From contig NZ_FOFR01000001.1 in the NCBI RefSeq assembly GCF_900110955.1, positions 1-64,000 on the forward strand: a DNA stretch of 64,000 nt. The letters are read 5' to 3'. The notes under the pieces were generated by a model. It did no database searches and was not told the origin of the DNA. It saw only the letters and a list, made by a program, of their open reading frames with translations. Positions 7,923 to 14,967 of this stretch are shown here, piece after piece (the stretch's first letter is position 1; each line of letters opens with the position of its first letter). The DNA comes from Lentzea xinjiangensis (GTDB lineage: Bacteria > Actinomycetota > Actinomycetes > Mycobacteriales > Pseudonocardiaceae). A program made the translations under genes and the position numbers.

Positions 7923-8672
7923 CTACCTGGTGAGCAGCTGAACGATCGCCGCGACTCCCACCACCACGATGACGCCGCGCAGCACGGCGGGTGGGAGCTT
8001 GCGGCCGATCTTGGCCCCGATCTGCCCGCCGACGACGGACCCGGCGGCCAGCAGCAGCACGGCGAGCCACGCGACGTCGGCGATGAAGATGAACAGGACG
8101 CCGGCGACCAGGTTCACGAACGCGGTCAGCACGTTCTTCAGCGCGTTCATCCGCTGCAGGTGCTCGCTGACGAGCACCCCCATGATCCCCATGACCAGCA
8201 CGCCCTGCGCGGCGCCGAAGTAGCCGCCGTAGACGCCCGCGGCGAACACACCGAGCCACAGCAGGACGCCGCCATCGTTGTCACTGCGCCGATCGGCGAG
8301 CTTGCGGTTGAGCCACGGCTGGATGAGCACGAGGACGAGTGCGATGACGATCAGCACCGGCACGATCGCCGCGAACGCCTTCTCCGGCAGCGTCACCAGC
8401 AGGACCGCGCCGACGACAGCGCCGAGCACCGACGCGGGCAGCAACCGCTTGATCCGGTCCGCCTGCCCCTTCAGCTCCTCGCGGTAGCCCCAGGCGCCGG
8501 ACAGCGAGCCGGGCACGAGGCCGAGGCTGTTGGACACGTTCGCGACCACGGGCGGGTACCCGACGGCGAGCAGCACCGGGAAGGTCACGAGCGTGCCGCT
8601 GCCGACGACGGTGTTGATGCCGCCTGCGAACACACCCGCGATGACCACCGCGATGGCTTCCCAGACCGTCAT
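7923..8672 (-). CDS. TauE/SafE (TSUP) family membrane permease
   Basis: The 249-residue integral membrane protein has about eight hydrophobic segments in two similar halves. Each half starts with a Gly-rich motif (FAGGINTVVGSGTLVTFPVLL near the N terminus, AAGVYGGYFGAAQGVL in the middle), the hallmark of the TSUP family. Members export or import sulfite, sulfoacetate and other small organosulfur anions, but no substrate can be read here. Its 3' end meets the aminotransferase gene almost end to end. An ATG start with a clean N-terminal helix is chosen. Confidence 0.88.
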   Translation of the reverse strand: MTVWEAIAVVIAGVFAGGINTVVGSGTLVTFPVLLAVGYPPVVANVSNSLGLVPGSLSGAWGYREELKGQADRIKRLLPASVLGAVVGAVLLVTLPEKAFAAIVPVLIVIALVLVLIQPWLNRKLADRRSDNDGGVLLWLGVFAAGVYGGYFGAAQGVLVMGIMGVLVSEHLQRMNALKNVLTAFVNLVAGVLFIFIADVAWLAVLLLAAGSVVGGQIGAKIGRKLPPAVLRGVIVVVGVAAIVQLLTR

Positions 8673-8744
8673 GTCACCCCCTGGTACCCGATGGCTAGCG
8701 ACGCTAACACCCCGTTCGGACCAGCGAAGTGTGGCGCTGATGAC

Positions 8745-8781
8745 AGCAGGGCCGGCACTCAGCGCGAGTGCCGGCCCTGCT
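8745..8781 (-). terminator. Strong hairpin terminator of the SdrD-like gene
   Basis: A 16-bp perfect stem (AGCAGGGCCGGCACTC and its complement) with a 5-nt loop lies just after the stop of the surface-protein gene. Confidence 0.8.
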
Positions 8782-8794
8782 GGTCGATCTCCGG

Positions 8795-10930
8795 TTACGC
8801 GGTCCTGCGCTGCCTGCCGAGCAGGCTGGCCCCGAAGCCGAAGGCCACGAGCAGCGCACCCACGAGGCCGAGGCCCAGCACGCTGGCGCCGGTCTTGGCC
8901 AGCGCGTCACCGGGACCCGCGTCCCCGGCACCACCGCCGGCGGCGGGCGCGGCGGGCGGCGGGGTGGTGCTGTCGTCGCGGACAGGAGCCGGACCCGGCA
9001 CGACCGTGAAGCTGACGTTCCACTCCCTACCTGCGAAGACCAAGACGTGGCCGTCCCACTCGCCCTCGAACTTCCACGGACCGTCGATCCAGGCCCAGTA
9101 CTCACCGGCGGGAACGCGGTCGAAGCGCACGTTGCCCTTGTCGTCCGAGAACGTCTCGGCGACGTCCACGTTCCGCTCGCGGTCGCGCAGCACGATGCGG
9201 GTGTTGCCGATGGCCTCGCCGGCGTCGACCGTCCAGTTGCCGTTGCGGTCGTAGTAGAGCTCGCCGGTCAGTGAACCGAACCCGCCCGGGACGCGAGCGG
9301 TGTCGGAGGCCTCCGCGGCGTCGGTGTTCCACCCGGCGTACGGCGCGAAGCCGCAGGACGCGATGACCTTGCCGTACGCGTGGGCACCCGGCGGCACCTC
9401 CTCGGTGGCGACGAACGTCCTGGTCTCACCGGCGCCGACGGTCACACCCTTGCCGGGCGGGATCAACTCGCCCCAGCCCGTGAGGTCGGCGCCGCCCGGA
9501 CGGCCGCCGAGCTGGTTCTCGTCGCCGATCCGGTTGCACCAGGCGAAGATGTTGTCGAGCGCCCGGTCACCCGAGTTCGTCAGCGTGATCGTGATCTTGG
9601 CCTGCTCGCCGACCTGGTAGACGTCCTTGTCGAGCGCCAGGGTCGCGCTGAGCGACTCGTGGTACGGGCGCTCCGCGCGTGCGACCAGCTCGACCACCGC
9701 GCCGGGCTGCACGCGGGGCCTCGAGCCGGAGTTGTCCGTGTGCACGATCCAGCCGTCGGCGAGGGTGTAGCCGATGTAGTAGTCACCCGAAGGGATGTCC
9801 TTGAACGAGTAGCGGCCATCGGCGTCCGTGGTGGTCTTGAAGTAGCCGTACGGCGCGCCGCCGTTGGCCTCGACCACGGCACCCGCGGCGGCCTCGCCCG
9901 CGTCCTGCTGCCCGTTGCGGTTCTTGTCGGTGTAGACGACACCGTTGACGGCGCCCTTGGTCTGCACGACCGCGACCTCGCCGCGGTAACCGCTCTGGTG
10001 CGGGTTCGGCCGGCCCTCGAAGTCGAAGGAGCCCCACAGCACCAGCTTGCCGTCGCGGAACTCGCGGATCGTGCCCGAGCCCTCGAAGGTGCGGGACTCG
10101 CCGGGAGCGAGCCGGATGCCCGCACCGTGGTACGAGAAGTCACCCCACTCGTCCTCGGGCATGTCCACGTCGAGGATCGGGAAGCTCAGCTTGACGCGCT
10201 CGGCCGTCGCGCCGCCGACGTTCGTGACGGTCAGCCAGAAGCGCACGGTCTCGTGCGACTCGTAGCTCGGCTTCTCGAACCACAGCGTGCCGCGCGGACT
10301 CGGCAGGGCGGCCCCCGGCCTGAGCCAGAGCGTCGTGTCCGCGCCGGACTCGGTGACGAACGCCTCGAAGCCGGCGCTGCCGTCGGTCAGCGTCCACGCG
10401 GGGTCGACCGTGACCCAGTACCTGCCGACGGGAAGCCCGGTGAACTCGGCCCGGCCGTCCGCGCCCGTCGCGCGCTCGGCGACGACGGCACCGGTCTGCT
10501 TGTCCGTGAAGGCGATCCTGAGGCCGTTGACCTGATCGCCCGGCTCGACGAGCCAGTTGCCGTTCTTGTCGTGGACGGCCGTGAACCTGTAGCTGCCCAC
10601 CGCGGCGGGGTCGCCGGCCTCGTTCTTCGGCTGCTCGGAGGCGGGAGGCGGCGGCGTGCTCGGCGACGTCGAGACGGGCGCCGACGACTCGGTGCTGCTC
10701 GGCGGCACCGAATCGGTGGTCGACGGAGGCGCCGAGTCCACCGTGGACGGCGGCGCGCTCGACTCGCTCGTCGGCGTCGACGGCGGCGTCTGCTCGACGC
10801 TCGTCGAAGCCGGCGTTTCCGGCTCGTCCTGCGCCAGCGCACCGGTGGTGGCTCCGCCGAACGCCAGGACGGCAGCGGTGGTCAAGGCCCCGATTCTGAG
10901 CAGGGCACGACTGACCGATCTTCCGGACAA
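8795..10930 (-). CDS. Large SdrD B-like repeat surface protein with LAxTG-type sorting signal
   Basis: The 711-residue exported protein has a signal peptide (residues 1-33, ending GALAQ), a Ser/Thr/Pro-rich spacer (about 35-100), then alternating SdrD B-like beta domains and DUF11/CARDB-like domains. B-like domains carry D/N-rich calcium-type loops: DKNGNWLVEPGDQVNG, TDKNRNGQQDAGE and YDRNGNWTVDAGEAIG. The C terminus has LAKTG at about 677-681, a hydrophobic helix and GRQRRTA, a sortase signal of the LAxTG type used by actinobacterial class E sortases. It should be wall-anchored and probably adhesive or structural. No sortase gene is in the window. It is divergently transcribed from the AraC-type regulator. 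Confidence 0.85.
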   Translation of the reverse strand: MSGRSVSRALLRIGALTTAAVLAFGGATTGALAQDEPETPASTSVEQTPPSTPTSESSAPPSTVDSAPPSTTDSVPPSSTESSAPVSTSPSTPPPPASEQPKNEAGDPAAVGSYRFTAVHDKNGNWLVEPGDQVNGLRIAFTDKQTGAVVAERATGADGRAEFTGLPVGRYWVTVDPAWTLTDGSAGFEAFVTESGADTTLWLRPGAALPSPRGTLWFEKPSYESHETVRFWLTVTNVGGATAERVKLSFPILDVDMPEDEWGDFSYHGAGIRLAPGESRTFEGSGTIREFRDGKLVLWGSFDFEGRPNPHQSGYRGEVAVVQTKGAVNGVVYTDKNRNGQQDAGEAAAGAVVEANGGAPYGYFKTTTDADGRYSFKDIPSGDYYIGYTLADGWIVHTDNSGSRPRVQPGAVVELVARAERPYHESLSATLALDKDVYQVGEQAKITITLTNSGDRALDNIFAWCNRIGDENQLGGRPGGADLTGWGELIPPGKGVTVGAGETRTFVATEEVPPGAHAYGKVIASCGFAPYAGWNTDAAEASDTARVPGGFGSLTGELYYDRNGNWTVDAGEAIGNTRIVLRDRERNVDVAETFSDDKGNVRFDRVPAGEYWAWIDGPWKFEGEWDGHVLVFAGREWNVSFTVVPGPAPVRDDSTTPPPAAPAAGGGAGDAGPGDALAKTGASVLGLGLVGALLVAFGFGASLLGRQRRTA

Positions 10931-11098
10931 AATTCCCCCATAGACCCGTGGATGGTGGTCCCGCCGACGTCAAGCCCCCGCACGCGTCCAGCAGACTTCG
11001 CGCAAGCTACCCGACCTGGAGCGCTGCTGGAAAGACCCTTTTCAACATCGAAATCCACTGTGGACGTGATTCCGCCGACGACGCGTCGCCCCGGTGGC

Positions 11099-11530
11099 AT
11101 GCTGGTCACCGTGACCCCGGAGGACCTGGCGCACCTGCGCCGGGCACGCGACCTGATGGACCGCGAGTACGCCAGACCGCTGGACGTGCCCGCGATGGCC
11201 CGCGCCGCCCTGATGTCGCCGTCCCACTTCTCCCGCCAGTTCCGCGCGGCCTACGGCGAAACCCCGTACAGCTACCTGATGACCCGGCGCATCGAACGCG
11301 CCAAAGCCTTGCTGCGCCTGGGAAAGCTCCCGGTGACCGAGGTCTGCGTCGAGGTCGGCTGCACCTCGCTCGGCTCGTTCTCCGCCCGCTTCACCGAACT
11401 GGTCGGCGAGTCACCGTCGGCCTACCGCGCCCGCTCGCACACCGCCCTGGCCGCCGTGCCGGGATGCCGGCTGAAGGGCCTGACGCGGCCGAGCAGGTTT
11501 CGAGAAGCGCCGGGTCCGCGGGCTACCTAG
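11099..11530 (+). CDS. AraC-family transcriptional regulator (DNA-binding domain only)
   Basis: The roughly 143-residue protein is almost only the AraC/XylS double helix-turn-helix. It shows ARPLDVPAMARAALMSPSHF, FRAAYGETPYSYLMTRRI and the second HTH with VTEVCVEVGCTSLGSFSARF followed by GESPSAYR. There is no sensory domain, like small MarA/SoxS-type activators. The ATG at 11099 is chosen; an in-frame GTG at 11060 is possible. The VOC gene starts 10 nt after its stop, so the two form a transcriptional unit. AraC-VOC pairs of this kind are common in actinomycetes, but the signal is unknown. Confidence 0.88.
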   Translation: MLVTVTPEDLAHLRRARDLMDREYARPLDVPAMARAALMSPSHFSRQFRAAYGETPYSYLMTRRIERAKALLRLGKLPVTEVCVEVGCTSLGSFSARFTELVGESPSAYRARSHTALAAVPGCRLKGLTRPSRFREAPGPRAT

Positions 11531-11540
11531 GGTTCGGCCC

Positions 11541-11951
11541 ATGAAGCTCTCGCACACGTTCCTCTTCGTCCACGACCAGGACGCCGCGCTCGCGTTCTAC
11601 CGCGACGTGATCGGCCTGGAGGTCCGCACCGACGAGTCCGTCGAGGGTTACCGGTGGCTCACCGTGGGCCCGGCCGCCCAGCCGGACCTCGAGATCGGCC
11701 TGTCCCTCATCGGCCCGCCCGTGCCACCGACCGACCACGAGGCGCTGAACGCACTGCTGGCCAAGGGATCCCTGCAGGGCCTGATCTTCGAGCTCGACGA
11801 CGTCGACACCAAGTTCGAGCAGGTCCGCGCGGCCGGCGCGGAAGTCATGCAAGAGCCGATCGACCAGTTCTACGGCGTCCGCGACTGCGCGTTCCGCGAC
11901 CCGTCCGGCAACATGATCCGCTTCTCGACCCCGCGCTCCGTCGCGCCGTAA
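11541..11951 (+). CDS. VOC-family (glyoxalase/bleomycin-resistance fold) protein
   Basis: The 136-residue protein has two beta-alpha-beta-beta-beta halves: FLFVHDQDAALAFYRDVIGLEV at the N terminus and a C-terminal half with YGVRDCAFRDPSGNMIRF. The metal-ligand positions are partly kept (N-terminal His of the first strand, Glu/Asp near the end not clear). It may be a small-molecule dioxygenase, glyoxalase-like or binding protein. It is co-transcribed with the AraC regulator (10-nt gap). Confidence 0.85.
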   Translation: MKLSHTFLFVHDQDAALAFYRDVIGLEVRTDESVEGYRWLTVGPAAQPDLEIGLSLIGPPVPPTDHEALNALLAKGSLQGLIFELDDVDTKFEQVRAAGAEVMQEPIDQFYGVRDCAFRDPSGNMIRFSTPRSVAP

Positions 11952-12095
11952 AAGCATTTCCGGCCTCGGTCCCGGCGTGGTTCAGTAGCACTTCCAGGCG
12001 TACTCACAGACAAGGTCGATGCCATGGCAGCCCCGGACACACCGGGTGCCCTTGCCGTGCCCGGTGACACCCGCACTCGTTTTCGCGCGATCACC

Positions 12096-12100
12096 AGGAG
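12096..12100 (+). promoter_or_regulatory. Shine-Dalgarno deciding a TTG start
   Basis: AGGAG at 12096-12100 lies 8 nt before TTG at 12109, supporting that start for the methyltransferase rather than the upstream in-frame codon at 12019, whose extra residues look non-coding. Confidence 0.65.
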
Positions 12101-12108
12101 CATTCGTC

Positions 12109-12816
12109 TTGACTTGGTACACCTCGTTCTTCACCGACCTCGCCAACTCCTTCTGGCGCGGTGCGGTCCACCCCTCGCAGACCTCCGCTGAGGTCGACTT
12201 CGTGACCGGCCTCGGCGCCGGACCGCGCGTGCTGGACGCGCCGTGCGGCAGCGGCAGGCACAGCATCGAACTGGTCCGCCGTGGCTACGCGGTCACCGGC
12301 CTCGACATCTCCGCCGAGGCCATCGCCCACGCCCGCGAACTGGCCCCGTCACTCGGCTGGCGGCAGGGCGACTTCTCCTCGCTGGGTTCGTTCGGCTTCG
12401 CCGCGGACCTGGCGCTGTGCATGGGCAACAGCTTCGGCTACCTCGACCACACCGGTTCACTGCGCTTCCTCGCCGACCTGGCGGCGGTCGCGCCGGTCCT
12501 CGTGATCGACTACGGGTGCGCGGCCGAGTCGTTGCTGCCCTCGCTGCCGGGCGAGATCCGGATGTCGGCGGGCGGCGTCGACATGGTCGCCGTCAATTCG
12601 TACGACGTCGCCTCGGGGCGGCTGCTGATCGATTTCACCTTCACCGACGGTGAGCGGACTCAGCGGTCCGTTTGCGTGCAGCACGTCTACACGGCCGGTG
12701 AGCTGAGCCGGATGTTGCTGGGCGCCGGGTTCGCGTCGGTCGAACTGTTCGGCGACACCGATGGGAGTGCGTTCCGCGTGGGCAGCCACCGGCTGCTGGC
12801 GGTGGCTCGACGCTGA
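12109..12816 (+). CDS. Class I SAM-dependent methyltransferase
   Basis: The 235-residue protein has a small-molecule methyltransferase fold. The N-terminal YTSFFTDLANSFWR matches the helical cap of this subgroup, motif I is VLDAPCGSGRHSIEL (residues about 44-58), the acidic motif is GLDIS, and motif IV-like DLALCMGNSFGYL follows. The start is TTG with a good SD. The substrate is unknown. It lies 255 bp before the cyclase-Nudix gene on the same strand, with its GC content normal for the window (42 of 60 bases at 12541-12600). Co-function with the cyclase is only a possibility. Confidence 0.85.
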   Translation: MTWYTSFFTDLANSFWRGAVHPSQTSAEVDFVTGLGAGPRVLDAPCGSGRHSIELVRRGYAVTGLDISAEAIAHARELAPSLGWRQGDFSSLGSFGFAADLALCMGNSFGYLDHTGSLRFLADLAAVAPVLVIDYGCAAESLLPSLPGEIRMSAGGVDMVAVNSYDVASGRLLIDFTFTDGERTQRSVCVQHVYTAGELSRMLLGAGFASVELFGDTDGSAFRVGSHRLLAVARR

Positions 12817-13071
12817 GGGTGGGCGGTTGGTGCGTCGAAGTGGCGTGCCGCCCGTCGACAGTTCGAGAACCGGAAGCATTGATCGCTGAAAGATCGACGC
12901 CTTCTTCATCGGCAAAGCGACTCTCCGGACAGTCCTTTGCACGTGCTGAACGACCTCGTTCACGCAGACACCCTGATGCAGCAGAGACACGCCGCGAGCA
13001 CGCCCGCGGGTTCTGAGCGGCTCATCGTAACCTTCACGGATGCATCTGGACGGGACGCGCAGGGAGTCTCC

Positions 13072-14112
13072 ATGGCCGAGGACATGACCGTACTCGCGAT
13101 ATTTGTCGATGTACGAGGGTTCACCAAGTGGTCAGAGGCGAACGAGGTTTTCATCAACCTGGACAGCTTCGTCGAGGGATTCTTCAACGTACTGCGCAGA
13201 CGCTTCAGATTTCCCGAGTTCCAGCTGAAGCCCTTGGGCGACGGCGCACTCCTCGTTCGCCAGATTCCCGATGACCTCAGCAGCAAGGACGTAACACGGC
13301 TGCTCGGAAGGGCTTTGAACGTCATAGGCCAAGTAGAAAAGGACTTCGCGCGGCACTGCACCGAGTTCTCCGGCCGAGTGGGACACGCAGCCGACCTCAG
13401 CCTGGGCTGGGGGATCGTGCGCGGAAAGGTCATCAAGGTCGGCGAGGACTGGGCAGGCCACAACCTGAACAAGTGTTCGCGACTGTGCAACGAGGCTCGT
13501 CCATTCGGAATAGTCGTCGATCGCGACGACTTTCCCGAACTCCCTCCGGAAGGAAAGAGCCTGATCAAGCAGGTGAGACGCCTTCGGGGTGTTGGCGACG
13601 TGCCGGTGTGGGTGTCCGCCGAAATAGCGTCACAATTCATACCGCGCGAGCGCCTTCGCGAAGAGCCGGAAGTGCACGTCGCGGGAACTTGCGTGAACGA
13701 AGGCAGCAACGGCGAGCTGAACCTCATCTTCGCACGCCGCTCCAGCGAGCGTCGCCTCTTCCCCGGAAAACTGGAGGGCTGCGGAGGGCAGTTGCGACAC
13801 TCGGAGAGCTTCACGGACGGAGTTCGCCGCCACTTCAGACTGGAACTCGGAATCGACGTGGAAGTACTACAAGATTTTCACACCCTGTACGAGATCCGGG
13901 AACCGAACGAGCCACTCATCCCCGGGCTGCGGTTTCTCTGCAAGCAAATCGACAGCAGAGAACCAGCCAGTGCGAATCATTCCGAGATAATTCGCGTCTC
14001 GGAGAAGCAGTTCCGCGACATGTCCGCGAGCGACTTCGTAGGCGACTTGAAGCATGAGGTCATATCACTTCTGGACAGGTACAAGGCGACAGACCACAAC
14101 CTGCGTCGCTGA
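13072..14112 (+). CDS. Class III nucleotidyl cyclase fused to a degenerate Nudix domain
   Basis: The 346-residue cytosolic protein begins with a class III cyclase domain (about 5-185). All six key positions are kept: Asp13 in FVDVRGFT, Lys53 and Asp57 in KPLGDGALLV, Asp126, Asn133 and Arg137 in DWAGHNLNKCSR. The Lys/Asp pair is the ATP-type selectivity pair. Residues about 200-340 form a Nudix domain whose box reads GQLRHSE-x7-RHFRLELGI (239-261). Compared with Gx5Ex7REUXEEXGU, two of the catalytic glutamates are His254 and Leu257, so hydrolysis is doubtful and ligand sensing is plausible. AGGGAG sits 5 nt before the ATG. GC is visibly lower than its neighbours (31 of 60 at 14041-14100), and a tRNA-Ser gene lies just downstream, both suggesting acquisition. 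Confidence 0.82.
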   Translation: MAEDMTVLAIFVDVRGFTKWSEANEVFINLDSFVEGFFNVLRRRFRFPEFQLKPLGDGALLVRQIPDDLSSKDVTRLLGRALNVIGQVEKDFARHCTEFSGRVGHAADLSLGWGIVRGKVIKVGEDWAGHNLNKCSRLCNEARPFGIVVDRDDFPELPPEGKSLIKQVRRLRGVGDVPVWVSAEIASQFIPRERLREEPEVHVAGTCVNEGSNGELNLIFARRSSERRLFPGKLEGCGGQLRHSESFTDGVRRHFRLELGIDVEVLQDFHTLYEIREPNEPLIPGLRFLCKQIDSREPASANHSEIIRVSEKQFRDMSASDFVGDLKHEVISLLDRYKATDHNLRR

Positions 14113-14205
14113 AGATGCAAGACAGGAAACGAGGTCCTCGCGGACTCGTCCATCGCAGGGAAGCTGGAACGGGCTCCTCCGGGCACTTGAATGAGACCGG
14201 ACGCG

Positions 14206-14241
14206 ACAGGGGTGGCTCACCGACTGGTGAGCCACCCCTGT
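14206..14241. terminator. Perfect 16-bp hairpin, bidirectional terminator
   Basis: ACAGGGGTGGCTCACC and its exact complement flank a 4-nt loop. It ends the cyclase-Nudix transcript on the plus strand (TTTGT follows) and can also end the minus-strand tRNA-Ser transcript. Confidence 0.85.
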
Positions 14242-14258
14242 TTGTGCTGGTCACACTG

Positions 14259-14343
14259 CGGAAGCGGAGGGATTTGAACCCCCGGACGGTTGCCCGTCTC
14301 CCGCTTTCAAGGCGGGTGCATTCGGCCGCTCTGCCACGCTTCC
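14259..14343 (-). tRNA. tRNA-Ser (anticodon UGA)
   Basis: The class II tRNA is 85 nt long. The acceptor GGAAGCG pairs with CGCTTCC, the anticodon loop CTTGAAA gives UGA, there is a long variable arm, and the T loop is GGTTCAAATCC. No CCA is encoded. Confidence 0.95.
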
Positions 14344-14370
14344 CAGACGCCGCGGCGTCCGCCGAGAAGC

Positions 14371-14847
14371 CTAGCCGTTCGTCTCCCGCAGGTGTGTCAT
14401 GACCCGGTCGAAGACCTTGGCCAGCACTTCGCTCTCCTCCGGGGTCAGCAGGTCGACGATGTGCTCGCGGACGCCGCGCAGGTGGGTGGGGGCCGCTTCG
14501 ACGAGCTGGGCGAGGCCCTTCTGGGTCAGCTCGGCCAGGACGCCGCGGCCGTCCTCGGTGCACTCGCGGCGCAGGACCAGGCCGGCCTTCTCCATCCTGG
14601 CCACCTGGTGGGAGACGCGGGACTTCGAGGAGGCGACGTCTTCTGCCAGCTGGGTCATGCGCATGCGGCGGTTCGGTTGTTCGGAGAGGCGGACCAGGAT
14701 CTCGTAGTCCGCCAGTGACACTCCGTGGGTGTCCTGCAGCTCTCGGTGCAGGCGGTCCATGAGCATGGAGGAGCCGTTCACGTAGGCGCGCCACGCGCGC
14801 ATCTCGCCCTCGTCGAGCCAGTGCGGCTCCTGCTCACTTCGTGTCAC
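14371..14847 (-). CDS. MarR-family transcriptional regulator
   Basis: The 158-residue winged-helix protein has a dimerisation helix (WRAYVNGSSMLMDRLHREL), DNA-recognition region MTQLAEDVASSKSRVSHQ and a wing with RRECTEDGRGVLAELTQ. The GTG at 14847 is chosen over an upstream in-frame start at 14946 because the longer N terminus is Arg-rich and unlike the family, and 158 residues is the usual size. It is divergent from the 5'-nucleotidase gene with about 120 bp between, a likely operator region. Ligand and targets are unknown. Confidence 0.88.
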   Translation of the reverse strand: MTRSEQEPHWLDEGEMRAWRAYVNGSSMLMDRLHRELQDTHGVSLADYEILVRLSEQPNRRMRMTQLAEDVASSKSRVSHQVARMEKAGLVLRRECTEDGRGVLAELTQKGLAQLVEAAPTHLRGVREHIVDLLTPEESEVLAKVFDRVMTHLRETNG

Positions 14848-14967
14848 GGGAACAAGGCTAGACCGGCGGATGACGATCCAGTCATTCCTCTGGAAAACGC
14901 GGGCTTCGGGAGGCAGACTCCTCCGCCGTACACGCGCGTTAACCACGCCTCGAGAGGCTTCTAACCC

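Noticed and set aside
9380..11530. Long plus-strand frame covering the SdrD-like gene and ending in the AraC regulator
   Set aside because: Only the last 143 residues match AraC-type proteins. The upstream part is antisense to a gene with signal peptide, repeats and sorting motif, and reads as Arg/Val-rich low-complexity.
12937..13071. Earlier TTG start adding 45 residues to the cyclase-Nudix protein
   Set aside because: The extra part has no cyclase similarity and AGGGAG is placed exactly for the ATG at 13072.
13072..14112. Reading the cyclase as a Pycsar uridylate/cytidylate cyclase
   Set aside because: The adenine-type selectivity pair Lys53 and Asp126 is conserved and no Pycsar effector (TIR or membrane type) lies next to it, so ATP is the better guess.
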